Under the pieces are notes generated by a model that saw nothing but the letters and a program-made list of their open reading frames with translations, did no database searches and was not told the DNA's origin. DNA of 64,000 bases from Chlamydiales bacterium. Lineage in GTDB: Bacteria; Chlamydiota; Chlamydiia; Chlamydiales; JACKPQ01. Location of the stretch: NCBI GenBank assembly GCA_024233455.1, contig JACKPP010000001.1:248001-312000 (forward strand), in the 5' to 3' direction. Positions 52,270 to 61,569 of the stretch are shown here, piece after piece (within the stretch, counting starts at the first letter, position 1; each line of letters begins with the position of its first letter). The position numbers and the translations under genes are program-made.

Positions 52270-53352
52270 ATGGCAGAGAAAACCGAACAGGCCACCCCGA
52301 AAAAAATGCGCGATGCGCGCAAGAAGGGGCAAGTGGCCAAATCACAAGATTTCCCCTCCGCGTTTACGTTTATCGTATCGATTGCCACTGCTTTGATCAT
52401 GGCTCATTTTTTCTTTGAGGAGCTAGGCTCTTATATGGTAGCCATCTTTCGCTCGATTCCCTCCAATGTGAATTTGCAGCAGCAAGCGGCCGGGTACATG
52501 ACCTATGCCATCGAATTGATCATGAATATCACCCTACCTCTGCTCATTATTGTCGTTTCGGTTGGCGTTTTAGTGAATTTTTTAATCATTGGCCCCATGT
52601 TTTCCATGCAGGCAATGAAATTTGATGTCAAAAGACTCAATCCTGTCGATGGCATAAAAAATAAATTTAAATTAAAAACTCTATTTGAACTTATAAAATC
52701 TGTCTTAAAAATCGCCATAGCCTTTGTTTTAATTTATTCTGTGATGAAAACTAGCTTATCTGATATTGTAGCGACCGCTGGCCTACCGATCACCGTTACT
52801 TTAGCTGTTTTCAATGACTTTTTAGTGAAAGTGTTAATTCGTGTCGGTATTTTTTTTATCGGGGTAGCTATTTTTGACCTTATTTTCCAAAAAAGGCAAT
52901 TTGCCAAAGAAATGAAAATGGAAAAATTTGAGGTTAAACAAGAGATGAAGGATACTGAGGGAGACCCTCATATCAAGGGCAAGCGCAAAGAAATCGCCAG
53001 AGAAGTTGCCTACCAGGAAGGACCTCAGGCGACAATGCGGGCAAGAGCTGTGGTCACCAACCCAACGCACATCGCAGTGGCGTTAGAGTACAACCCAGAA
53101 GATATGCCAGCACCCAAAATTTTGACTATGGGGAAAGGGATCACTGCAGAGAACATGATAAAAATTGCGGTAGCCTATGAAATCCCTATTTTTCGAAATC
53201 CATTGCTTGCCCAGCAACTATGGAATGACGGCAAACAAGGCAACTACATCCCTCAAGATGATGAGGTCTATGCAGCGGTAGCAGAGGTAATGAAATGGGT
53301 GGGAGCCCTAGAAGACAAAGAAAAAGAATACATCGAAATTTTGGAGCAATGA
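52270..53352 (+). CDS. sctU: Type III secretion export-gate switch protein SctU
   Basis: A 360-residue SctU (YscU/CdsU): N-terminal AEKTEQATPKKMRDARKKGQ, four membrane helices (about 30-205), then a cytoplasmic domain with the autocleavage motif NPTH (264-267, VVTNPTHIAVA). Cleavage between N and P switches export from early to late substrates. The C-terminus ends in an acidic helix. It heads the secretion gene run and precedes sctV by 3 bp. Confidence 0.97.
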   Translation: MAEKTEQATPKKMRDARKKGQVAKSQDFPSAFTFIVSIATALIMAHFFFEELGSYMVAIFRSIPSNVNLQQQAAGYMTYAIELIMNITLPLLIIVVSVGVLVNFLIIGPMFSMQAMKFDVKRLNPVDGIKNKFKLKTLFELIKSVLKIAIAFVLIYSVMKTSLSDIVATAGLPITVTLAVFNDFLVKVLIRVGIFFIGVAIFDLIFQKRQFAKEMKMEKFEVKQEMKDTEGDPHIKGKRKEIAREVAYQEGPQATMRARAVVTNPTHIAVALEYNPEDMPAPKILTMGKGITAENMIKIAVAYEIPIFRNPLLAQQLWNDGKQGNYIPQDDEVYAAVAEVMKWVGALEDKEKEYIEILEQ

Positions 53353-53355
53353 TCA

Positions 53356-55476
53356 ATGGCATCAAATAAATTGACCGGCGGCATGATTAGCAACCGCATT
53401 ATGAACCTTCTATCAGGCTCAACTGACGTCATATTGGCATTCTTTGTCATCACCATCATCATGGTCATCATCATCCCTATTTCTCCGGAGATGATCGACT
53501 TTTTAGTGGCCGTTAACCTCACAATCTCTGTGGCGATTTTAATGGTGGCCCTCTACATTGCCAAAGCCACGCAACTCTCTATTTTCCCCTCTATCCTCCT
53601 CATTACCACTCTGTTCCGTTTGGGAATTGAAATTTCTGCAACGCGTCAAATTCTACTCCATGCCGACGCTGGAGAGATTATCCATACCTTTGGTGAATAC
53701 GTAGTTGGAGGGAGCTTTATCGTCGGTGGAGTCATCTTTTTGATCATCACCATCGTTCAATTCATCGTCGTAACCAAAGGTGCCGAGCGCGTTGCTGAAG
53801 TTGCAGCTAGGTTCACCTTGGACGCCATGCCCGGTAAACAGATGAGTATCGATGCCGATTTACGCAGTGGAGTGATCGATTCAGACCAAGCCAGAGAACT
53901 GCGCCTCCAACTGCAAAAAGAAAGCCAACTATACGGTGCCATGGATGGTGCCATGAAATTCGTTAAAGGGGACGTCATTGCCGGTATCGTCATTGCTGCC
54001 ATCAACATCATCGGTGGTTTGATTATCGGAATTACCGTGCACAAAATGAGCGCCCTTCAATCGGCTCAAGTTTACTCCCTACTCTCGATCGGTACAGGTC
54101 TTGTATCTCAGATCCCCTCTCTAATGATTTCTCTTTCTGCCGGTATCGTCACAACTCGCGTGACAAGCGAAAAAAAAGAATCCAACCTTGGAAAAGACCT
54201 AAGCCAGCAGCTCTTTGCCCAGCCCAAAGCATTATTACTTGCAACATTTGTTCTGGTTGTTTTAGGCCTGATTCCGGGATTTCCAACTTGGCTTTTTTTC
54301 AGCGTGGCGCTTGTCGTAGGTGGCATCAGCGGGCGGAAACTTTGGAAGCAACGCAGAAGTGCTAAGCGCATTGCAGCCGGCGGCTCTGCTATGGAGACCG
54401 ACGTGGATGGCCACACCATGGTCCGCGGCGCCAGCGACGACTACGCACTGACTCTTCCCGTTATTCTAGAAACCGGAAAATACCTTTCCGACCAGATCCG
54501 CAAACAAAAAAGCGGTATTTCCTTTGTGGAAGAAATGATTCCCAAAATGCGCGCTGCCCTCTACCAAGATTTAGGAGTACGCTTCCCCGGTGTACACGTC
54601 AGAACGGAATCACCTACATTAGAAGAAGACGAATACACCATCTTCCTAAACGAAGTACCCATCGTACGAGGAAAAATCCTCAAAGGCTACCTGCTAACAA
54701 ACGAAATTGAAGAAAACCTGCGTCGCTACAACCTTCCTTTCACCTCCTCAAAAAATACAATTGGGCAAGCATCGCTATGGGTAGAGGTCAAATACGAAGA
54801 AATTCTCAAAAAATCGGGCATAAAATACTGGAATCCGCTCGAGGTCATGATTCTGCATCTCTCTCACTTCTTCAGGCACAACGCCGCTGAGTTTCTTGGT
54901 ATCCAAGAAGCGCGCGGCATCCTAGAATTCGTTGAAAAATCCTATCCCGATCTGACCAAAGAAGTCACAAGACTTGTGCCCTTACAAAAACTCACAGAAA
55001 TTTTCAGGCGTCTGGTTCAAGAACAAGTATCGATTAAAGACTTGCGCACCATTATGGAATCCCTCAGTGAATGGGCCCAGACAGAAAAAGACACCGTCTT
55101 GCTCACTGAATATGTGCGCTCATCTTTGAAGCGCTACATCAGCTATAAATACTCGCTCGGTCAATCTACTCTCTCGGTTTACATGCTTGATCCTGAAATC
55201 GAAGACATGGTCCGCGGCGCCATCAAACAAACCTCTGCTGGCTCCTATCTGGCCCTTGATCCCGACGCAGTTCAGCTCATTTCGACTGCTATGCGTCAGG
55301 TCATCACGCCCACTCCTCCTGAAGGGCAACCGCCGGTGATCATCACGAACATGGATGTACGCCGTTTTGTAAGAAAACTCATTGAAGGAGACTTCCCTGA
55401 ACTGCCGGTTTTATCCTACCAAGAAATCGTCTCTGAAATCCGCATCCAGCCTTTGGGCCGAGTCCAACTGAGGTAA
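53356..55476 (+). CDS. sctV: Type III secretion export-gate protein SctV
   Basis: A 706-residue protein of the FHIPEP family (LcrD/CdsV). The first 330 residues hold seven to eight helices with the hallmark LLITTLFRLGIEISATRQIL (shown in part) and the DAMPGKQMSIDADLRSG motif in the following loop. The rest is the large cytoplasmic ring-forming domain (about 360-706), with HLSHFFRHNAAEFLG. SctV forms the nonameric export gate that receives chaperone-effector complexes. Start distance to sctU is 3 bp. Confidence 0.97.
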   Translation: MASNKLTGGMISNRIMNLLSGSTDVILAFFVITIIMVIIIPISPEMIDFLVAVNLTISVAILMVALYIAKATQLSIFPSILLITTLFRLGIEISATRQILLHADAGEIIHTFGEYVVGGSFIVGGVIFLIITIVQFIVVTKGAERVAEVAARFTLDAMPGKQMSIDADLRSGVIDSDQARELRLQLQKESQLYGAMDGAMKFVKGDVIAGIVIAAINIIGGLIIGITVHKMSALQSAQVYSLLSIGTGLVSQIPSLMISLSAGIVTTRVTSEKKESNLGKDLSQQLFAQPKALLLATFVLVVLGLIPGFPTWLFFSVALVVGGISGRKLWKQRRSAKRIAAGGSAMETDVDGHTMVRGASDDYALTLPVILETGKYLSDQIRKQKSGISFVEEMIPKMRAALYQDLGVRFPGVHVRTESPTLEEDEYTIFLNEVPIVRGKILKGYLLTNEIEENLRRYNLPFTSSKNTIGQASLWVEVKYEEILKKSGIKYWNPLEVMILHLSHFFRHNAAEFLGIQEARGILEFVEKSYPDLTKEVTRLVPLQKLTEIFRRLVQEQVSIKDLRTIMESLSEWAQTEKDTVLLTEYVRSSLKRYISYKYSLGQSTLSVYMLDPEIEDMVRGAIKQTSAGSYLALDPDAVQLISTAMRQVITPTPPEGQPPVIITNMDVRRFVRKLIEGDFPELPVLSYQEIVSEIRIQPLGRVQLR

Positions 55477-55482
55477 TTTGCG

Positions 55483-56661
55483 ATGTCTGAAATATCTGGC
55501 ACAGAAGGAGTTTCCGGATCAAACAAGGCACAACTGGTGCAAGCAGCAAAAAAAGCACGCTTGCACAACATCGTTCAAAAAGATACTAAAGCGCTTATGA
55601 GAGAAGCTAGCATTGAAAAAGCAGCCGACATCAATGCGCGCCTAAAACATTTCAAAGAGCTCAAAGAACGGGGCCAACTCAAGCTCCAATCGCCTCTAAA
55701 ACAAGCTCAAGAAACAAAAGCTCCGCCTCCGACACAGCAAACCGAAACCTTTGCCAAGGCCGAAGCGTTGGCCAAATTCTACCAAAAACGCAACGCTGAA
55801 ATGGAAGCCAAGCAGCTTCTTGGACTGCACTCCGAGGTACAGCAGGCCACGACCACTGAAGAGACCCTAGATAAAATCATCAAGCGTTTTTCTGACCCAT
55901 CGCTTGCCGATGAAGCCATCGATTACCTGCTAGAGAGCCTCCACCCGAGTTCCGATGCCTATAAACGGATACGTAGAGCCAAAGACCTCATCCGGTCACT
56001 GCGCGGAAGAGAAATTATTGCTGGGCGCAACATGGGAGGCGTTTCCAGATCTCATGGTGACCTAGCCTCTCCCAGTGAGCTACGCGATCTCTACCGCGAT
56101 ATTACAGGCAACCCCCGTGAGGCCCAAGAGCTTTTTGAAGAGCTCATCCAAAAATACACCTACGAAAAAATGAAAGAGGCCATTGAATTTATCCTAAAAG
56201 CGCTGCGTGCTGATTTAACCGCTAAAGGATCATCCATCAGCCATGGAGAGCTTCATACACTCGTCTCTGAGGCCAAAAATATGCAAGCCATCTTGGGAGT
56301 CTACAATTTTTTCAAAAGCCGCGGGCGCATCATCCGCCAGCAATACGAGCAAAACGCCCTCCCCCTAAACAACCACCTCCACTTCGAGACCCTTTCCAAG
56401 CTTTTGGTCACCCTCCTGAAAGAACGTTATCCTTCCGTTGACAAAATTTTGCGCCTTGCTGGCAGCCTTGGCATTACTGATGACATTATGGCCCAAATTA
56501 TCATCTTCACCCAATACCGCGATGCTATGCGTGGCATCGCCCCTCGCCTCTTCAAGTCTGAAAAGCACCGTCAAGATATGCTGATGACCACGATAGAAGC
56601 TCTAGCCGAGCTTGAAGATGCCCTGGAGGAAGAAGATGACGACGAAGAGGAAGAGGAATGA
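55483..56661 (+). CDS. copN: Type III gatekeeper SctW (CopN/YopN-like)
   Basis: A 392-residue protein in the position of CopN/LcrE. Residues about 90-250 resemble the HrpJ/YopN domain (ETLDKIIKRFSDPSLADEAIDYLLESL, shown in part here as DEAIDYLLESL), and a C-terminal TyeA-like part (about 290-380) follows. The gatekeeper blocks effector release until contact; CopN in Chlamydia is also an effector. The last 15 residues are almost all Asp/Glu (EDALEEEDDDEEEEE), a tail I do not know from CopN. Spacing of 6 bp to sctV; its stop overlaps the chaperone gene by 4 bp. Confidence 0.92.
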   Translation: MSEISGTEGVSGSNKAQLVQAAKKARLHNIVQKDTKALMREASIEKAADINARLKHFKELKERGQLKLQSPLKQAQETKAPPPTQQTETFAKAEALAKFYQKRNAEMEAKQLLGLHSEVQQATTTEETLDKIIKRFSDPSLADEAIDYLLESLHPSSDAYKRIRRAKDLIRSLRGREIIAGRNMGGVSRSHGDLASPSELRDLYRDITGNPREAQELFEELIQKYTYEKMKEAIEFILKALRADLTAKGSSISHGELHTLVSEAKNMQAILGVYNFFKSRGRIIRQQYEQNALPLNNHLHFETLSKLLVTLLKERYPSVDKILRLAGSLGITDDIMAQIIIFTQYRDAMRGIAPRLFKSEKHRQDMLMTTIEALAELEDALEEEDDDEEEEE

Positions 56662-57104
56662 GTTTCCACGATCTTATCTACCAGCTGAGCGAAAAATTTG
56701 GCACGGAACTAGCTGTTGACTCCAACGGCGCTTGCCAATTCATCGTCGATAATACCATAGCTTTGCAGCTTGAGCCTGATCCATCTGAAGAGCATCTGCT
56801 CGTTGCCTCGCCTATCTTTGAACTACCTCCGGGCAAATTCCGCCAAGAAGTCCTAGCAGAGGCCCTTGCAGCCAACGCTAACCCTGTACCACCATTGGCA
56901 ACACTTTGCTACTCCCAGCAGACCAGCGCGCTCATTCTCTTTGCCTACCTATCCATGAAAAACCTCCACATCGACGCCCTTTCCGACTATCTTTCCCACT
57001 TCTTGGCCATAGCACTCGACTGGAAAAACGCCCTCGATGTGGGCCAAACCTCCCCTATTAAAACCTACATGACCAAAGACCAGAACATCGACCTTTCAAC
57101 TTAA
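56658..57104 (+). CDS. CesT-family type III chaperone (Scc1/SycE-like)
   Basis: A 148-residue acidic protein matching the class I CesT/SycE chaperones: HDLIYQLSEKFG, LEPDPSEEHLLVAS, LPPGKFRQEVLAEAL and the C-terminal LSDYLSHFLAIALDW. It sits where Scc1 (CT088) lies in C. trachomatis, directly after copN, with which it overlaps by 4 bp. By analogy it helps CopN and effectors dock to the apparatus. No membrane segment. It is the last gene before a 120-bp AT-rich gap. Confidence 0.9.
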   Translation: MSFHDLIYQLSEKFGTELAVDSNGACQFIVDNTIALQLEPDPSEEHLLVASPIFELPPGKFRQEVLAEALAANANPVPPLATLCYSQQTSALILFAYLSMKNLHIDALSDYLSHFLAIALDWKNALDVGQTSPIKTYMTKDQNIDLST

Positions 57105-57177
57105 TCGAATTGAATCAAAAAAATTAATACACTGCTAGCTGTATACTGAGTCATAATGAATCATTTAGTGCAAATTA

Positions 57178-57206
57178 TTGACCCGAAATGACTCAAAATA
57201 TATATA
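57178..57206 (+). promoter_or_regulatory. Candidate promoter of malQ
   Basis: TTGACC (57178-57183) and TATATA (57201-57206) lie 17 bases apart in the AT-rich gap between the chaperone gene and malQ. The start is expected near 57213, giving a leader of about 12 bases before the ATG at 57225, without a Shine-Dalgarno signal. GAGTCA (57149-57154) and TGACTC (57189-57194) form a loose inverted pair around it, one arm within the promoter spacer. Confidence 0.4.
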
Positions 57207-57224
57207 CTGAATTAAATATAAAAT

Positions 57225-58811
57225 ATGGAATCGATCGAAGAGCGCCTTTTAAAAACTCCGCTAAAAAATATCTGGCAAAAAATTGGAATCCATAACCACC
57301 ATGGCTTTTTAGTCTCCTTGCTTGGCATACATTCCAACCAAAGCGTAGGCTGTGGTGAGTATCTCGATTTGATGGGACTTATCGACTTTGCCAAAAAATG
57401 TGGCTTTGATCTGATTCAGCTTTTGCCAGTAAATGACTCTGGCACTATTTCATCGCCCTATAGCGCGCTCTCCTCTTGCGCGCTACATCCCATCTACCTA
57501 GCCTTAAGGCAACTTCCGTTCTTGGAAATGCACCCTCAACTAGAACAAGAGCTTGATAACGCCCCCGCCGTTGACTTCGAAAAACGTGTCGACTACCTGG
57601 CGGTTTATCATTTCAAAATGCACTGGCTGAAGCGTTACTTTTTGGCAGTAAAAGAGGCGTTACTCATCCAAGATTCCTACCAGATTTTTTGCCAAGAATC
57701 TAGTTGGCTGAAGCCCTATGCACTCTACCGAGCATTAAAAGATCAACATGACCAGCTACCCTGGAATGCCTGGCCTGAAGACCTGCAAAATCCAAGCCAT
57801 GCCTCCATCCAAAAACTGTGTGCTACTTATCAAGACCAAATCGACTTTTACAGTGCCTTGCAATACCTCTCTTATCAGCAACTCAAATCCGTTCGCGCCT
57901 ACGCTGACCGGCAAGAAATAAAACTCATGGGTGATATCCCCATCTTAATCAATAAAGACAGCGTTGACTGCTGGCACACTTCTCACTACTTTAACTTTGA
58001 ACTTGTGGCCGGCGCTCCGCCTGACATATTCAATCCCGAAGGACAATGCTGGGACTTTCCCTTGTACAACTGGACAGCCCTTAGTCAATCAGACTACGCC
58101 TTTTGGAAAACACGCCTACACTTTGCCGAAAACTTCTACCACATCTACCGCATTGACCATGTCATTGGCTGCTTTCGCATCTGGGCTATGGAGCATGGGC
58201 AAAAGCCCACCGAAGGGCAATTCATCCCAGCAGATTCAGGTCTGGTTCTTATGCAAGGAACAAAAGTCTTAAACAGCATGATACAAGCCTCCAATATGCT
58301 ACCCATCGCTGAAGATTTGGGCATTATGCCCGACGGTGCCAGCCAAGTACTCATCGACCTGGGCATTCCAGGCACACGTGTTGTGAGCCATTTCCGTCAA
58401 AATAAAGGTCAAGGCCCCTATGTGCCCCTGTGCGAGTACGATCCGGTAAACCTGACCTGCTTTTCCACCCATGACTTAGAAACCGCTCAAGGTTGGTGGC
58501 AGACTTATCCCACCTTAGTCCAAGATTTCTACCAGATGCTTGGATCGACTCCTCCTGAATTTACCAAAGACACTCAAATACAGCTTCTCAAACTTTCCCA
58601 CCACACCTCAACGCTCTTCCACGTCAATTTACTCAACGAGTACCTAGCCTGCATACCAGGACTCACATCTGACAAACCCGATGATGAAAGGATCAACCGA
58701 CCAGGCATTGTCAGTCCAGATAACTGGACCTATCGCTACAAGCTCTCGGTTGAACAGCTCCTCTCCTGCCAGGCGCTTATTTCTACCATCAGCTCCATCA
58801 TAACCTGCTAG
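57225..58811 (+). CDS. malQ: 4-alpha-glucanotransferase (amylomaltase)
   Basis: A 528-residue GH77 enzyme that disproportionates maltooligosaccharides during glycogen turnover. Visible motifs are GDIPILINKDSVDCW, the nucleophile region YRIDHVIGCFRIW, the acid/base region PIAEDLG, and the third acid in FSTHDLETAQGWW. It follows the type III chaperone gene as in C. trachomatis (CT087-CT088). Chlamydiae store glycogen; here the gene stands as part of the conserved run but with its own promoter. Confidence 0.95.
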   Translation: MESIEERLLKTPLKNIWQKIGIHNHHGFLVSLLGIHSNQSVGCGEYLDLMGLIDFAKKCGFDLIQLLPVNDSGTISSPYSALSSCALHPIYLALRQLPFLEMHPQLEQELDNAPAVDFEKRVDYLAVYHFKMHWLKRYFLAVKEALLIQDSYQIFCQESSWLKPYALYRALKDQHDQLPWNAWPEDLQNPSHASIQKLCATYQDQIDFYSALQYLSYQQLKSVRAYADRQEIKLMGDIPILINKDSVDCWHTSHYFNFELVAGAPPDIFNPEGQCWDFPLYNWTALSQSDYAFWKTRLHFAENFYHIYRIDHVIGCFRIWAMEHGQKPTEGQFIPADSGLVLMQGTKVLNSMIQASNMLPIAEDLGIMPDGASQVLIDLGIPGTRVVSHFRQNKGQGPYVPLCEYDPVNLTCFSTHDLETAQGWWQTYPTLVQDFYQMLGSTPPEFTKDTQIQLLKLSHHTSTLFHVNLLNEYLACIPGLTSDKPDDERINRPGIVSPDNWTYRYKLSVEQLLSCQALISTISSIITC

Positions 58812-58844
58812 ACAACTGCTTTGTCCGTGCGCTATGGTAAAGGG

Positions 58845-60329
58845 ATGAACTATATTTTGGCCATCGCGCTCTTGCTGAGTGTCTCAACTGCTCAACTAAA
58901 AACTCTGCAAAGTAGCCTTGATCCCTCATCTATCTCTCAGCTGCTGGCGTTTTACCAGCTCTATCCCGAAACTGAGCAAGGACAAAAAGCACTTAGCGAC
59001 GCCTGGAAGCTAATGGGACAAACCAATAGTGCAGCCATCGACTTTCCTCAGCTAGACCTGCAACCGCTCATTAGCCTAGTAAATCGACAACCTCTTGATC
59101 AAGCACCAAATCTGTCAGCTGAATCGCTAGATTTAATTGATCATATCAGTTCTCATTTGCATAACCGCAAGCTCAAAGGTTTTTACGTCTGGAAAAAACA
59201 AGATCTCTTTGACTTATCCTCAGACGAAATCGATCTGGCAAGGGCACTTCTTCTGTACCAATTTGAAGATGCTCTCAGTGTGCGCCGCTACGAGGCAACA
59301 CTTGACTTGATGGCACTACAAATCAATGCCCGCTTAAAACCCAGTTCCACCGACGAAGAAAAAGTACGCGCACTCAACGACTTCATCTTTCTAGAGATGC
59401 GCTATCGATTCCCTCCCCATTCCATTTGGAGTGACGATGTCGATATCTACACATTTTTACCGGCCGTGATGGACAGTCGAAAAGGTGTCTGTTTGGGCGT
59501 ATCGATTTTATACCTCAGTTTGGCGCAAAGACTCAATCTTCCTCTGGAAATCATCACTCCACCCGGTCATATCTACGTGCGTTACAAAGACAAAATTAAC
59601 ATTGAAACCACTGCGCGCGGCATCCATGTGCCCTCAAAAATGTACCTTGGAATCAACACCAAAACACTGCATGAGCGCACCCTTAAAGAAGTCGTGGGTC
59701 TGGCCTTCATCAACCAAGCAGCAGTGTGCTGGCATCGAGAAAATTACGTAGAAGCCGTGCATCTTTACGAGCAAGCTTTGACCTACATGCCAGATGATGA
59801 CCTACTCAAAATGTTTCTAGGTTACAACTACCTATTTACCCATCAAACAGCCAAAGGCAAAGACTATTTAAGTCAAATTGCCGGCAAACCCATGGAAGGC
59901 GCGGTGTGCGCTGAAACCATTCCCCAAGATTATCTAGATGGTAAAGTGGACATAGAAGGCATCAAAGCGGTCTTCATGTCAGTAGATGAGACGCGCTCAT
60001 CAATTGAAAAAAAACAAATGCGTCTTGGCAAAGTACTCAAGCGCTACCCTAAATTCCGAGATGGCTGGTTGCACTACGCTGTCACCTTCTTGCAGCTTGG
60101 GCGCCATGAGGGGGGCATTGAAGCCCTTGAAAAATACCATGCTCTTGATCCCACAAACGCCACTATCGAATACTACTTAGCCCAGCTCAAAATCATGCGC
60201 TTTCGCCCCAAAGACGCTTGGCAGCACCTACACCTTGCCGAAAATATCACCGCAGCTCAAAATCACTATCCAGACTGCCTTAAACAGCTGCGCCAAAGCT
60301 TACGCAGTATTTTCCCCATCTCAGAATAG
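58845..60329 (+). CDS. SirB1/transglutaminase-like domain and TPR protein, exported
   Basis: A 494-residue protein; the ATG at 58845 opens a signal peptide (NYILAIALLLSVSTAQ). The middle (about 180-300) is a SirB1-type transglutaminase-like domain with DSRKGVCLGVSILYLSLA (candidate Cys nucleophile) and PGHIYVRY (candidate His). The C-terminal 180 residues contain TPR-like helices (ENYVEAVHLYEQALTYMPDD, GRHEGGIEALEKYHALDP). TTG at 58821 is a longer alternative. It is 33 bp after malQ. The enzymatic role of SirB1 domains is unproven. Confidence 0.85.
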   Translation: MNYILAIALLLSVSTAQLKTLQSSLDPSSISQLLAFYQLYPETEQGQKALSDAWKLMGQTNSAAIDFPQLDLQPLISLVNRQPLDQAPNLSAESLDLIDHISSHLHNRKLKGFYVWKKQDLFDLSSDEIDLARALLLYQFEDALSVRRYEATLDLMALQINARLKPSSTDEEKVRALNDFIFLEMRYRFPPHSIWSDDVDIYTFLPAVMDSRKGVCLGVSILYLSLAQRLNLPLEIITPPGHIYVRYKDKINIETTARGIHVPSKMYLGINTKTLHERTLKEVVGLAFINQAAVCWHRENYVEAVHLYEQALTYMPDDDLLKMFLGYNYLFTHQTAKGKDYLSQIAGKPMEGAVCAETIPQDYLDGKVDIEGIKAVFMSVDETRSSIEKKQMRLGKVLKRYPKFRDGWLHYAVTFLQLGRHEGGIEALEKYHALDPTNATIEYYLAQLKIMRFRPKDAWQHLHLAENITAAQNHYPDCLKQLRQSLRSIFPISE

Positions 60330-60367
60330 ATTTAACATGTTAATAATGAATGAATTATATTTAATTT

Positions 60368-60400
60368 ATGAAATTTCGGTGGCAGCCACCGAAATTTCAT
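60368..60400. repeat. 33-bp perfect palindrome (16-bp arms, 1-nt centre)
   Basis: Arm ATGAAATTTCGGTGGC (60368-60383) is the exact reverse complement of GCCACCGAAATTTCAT (60385-60400), with a single A between. It lies 14 bp upstream of the DUF4143 ATPase start, in the place of a leader or operator. As RNA it would form a very stable hairpin; as DNA it could be a protein-binding site or mobile-element scar. Confidence 0.9.
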
Positions 60401-60414
60401 GCTAAACTCAAAAC

Positions 60415-61569
60415 ATGAAAAGACAATCCTATTTAAACAGAATTGCCAAGGCCTACAAAACGCACTCGGTTGTAGCCATCTTAGGGCCCCGTCAATGTGG
60501 AAAAACAACTTTAGCAAGACAATATATCGATTTTGCTGAAAAAAATGTGACAACCCATTTTTTTGACTTAGAAGACCCAGCTGACTTGGCTGCCCTTGCC
60601 AATCCCAAAGCAGCATTAGACCCCTTAAGTGGCCTCATTATTTTAGATGAAATTCAGCGTATACCGGAGCTGTTTCCCCTGCTCCGCGTTCTCGTTGATG
60701 CACCTAAATCAAACAAACGCTTTTTAATTTTAGGTAGCGCATCTAGAGATCTTATCAGGCAGTCATCAGAATCTTTAGCAGGACGTATAGCCTACCTTGA
60801 ACTACCCCCCTTTGCGTTTTTCGAAGTGGATGACAAACAATCATTATGGCTCAAAGGGGGATTCCCCAAAGCTTTTCTTGCCGACACCATTGAAGACAGC
60901 ATCTACTGGCGCAAGCAATATATTAGCACATTTTTGGAACGGGATATTCCTAATTTAGGCATTCGCATTGCCCCGACAGCGCTGCGCCGTTTTTGGATGA
61001 TGTTGGCGCATTATCACGGACAAATATTTCAAGCCTCTGACATAGGAAAATCTCTGGGTATTGCTGACACAACAGCCAGACACTATCTAGATATCTTAAC
61101 CGGCACATTTATGATCCGGCAACTCCAACCATGGATTGAAAACATTAAAAAACGTCAAGTCAAGCGCCCAAAAATCTACTTTCGTGACAGCGGCATATTA
61201 CATACACTTTGCGATATTACCGACTACACCTCACTTCTTCGTCATCCCAAATTGGGCGCATCTTGGGAGGGTTTTGCTCTAGAAGAAACGATCCGCTCAT
61301 CTGGAGCAGAGCCAGATGAATGTTATTTTTGGGGAATTCACAATACAGCTGAGCTGGATTTGCTCATCATGCAAAATGGCAAACGATTAGGTTTTGAATT
61401 TAAATACTCTGATGCCCCAAAAATCACGGCCTCCATGCGCATAGCTCTCGATCATCTAAAATTAGATTCTCTTATCGTCATCTATCCCGGAGAGAAAGAT
61501 TTTACATTAGATAATAAAATTCACGTTAAGAGCCTATCTTCTTTGCGCTCAATGTGGACTAAAGGTTAA
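60415..61569 (+). CDS. AAA ATPase with DUF4143 domain
   Basis: A 384-residue protein: AAA_14-type ATPase domain with Walker A GPRQCGKTTLA (about 24-34) and Walker B-like LSGLIILDEIQ (residues 75-85), a sensor-like ILGSASRDL, then a winged-helix region (about 190-235, FQASDIGKSLGIADTTA) and a C-terminal DUF4143 domain with restriction endonuclease-like residues (ELDLLIMQNGKRLGFEFKYSD). The family is common in bacteria and archaea and of unknown role, with suspected links to mobile DNA. It is monocistronic, preceded by the 33-bp palindrome and overlapping the antiporter gene by 11 bp at its end. Confidence 0.87.
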   Translation: MKRQSYLNRIAKAYKTHSVVAILGPRQCGKTTLARQYIDFAEKNVTTHFFDLEDPADLAALANPKAALDPLSGLIILDEIQRIPELFPLLRVLVDAPKSNKRFLILGSASRDLIRQSSESLAGRIAYLELPPFAFFEVDDKQSLWLKGGFPKAFLADTIEDSIYWRKQYISTFLERDIPNLGIRIAPTALRRFWMMLAHYHGQIFQASDIGKSLGIADTTARHYLDILTGTFMIRQLQPWIENIKKRQVKRPKIYFRDSGILHTLCDITDYTSLLRHPKLGASWEGFALEETIRSSGAEPDECYFWGIHNTAELDLLIMQNGKRLGFEFKYSDAPKITASMRIALDHLKLDSLIVIYPGEKDFTLDNKIHVKSLSSLRSMWTKG

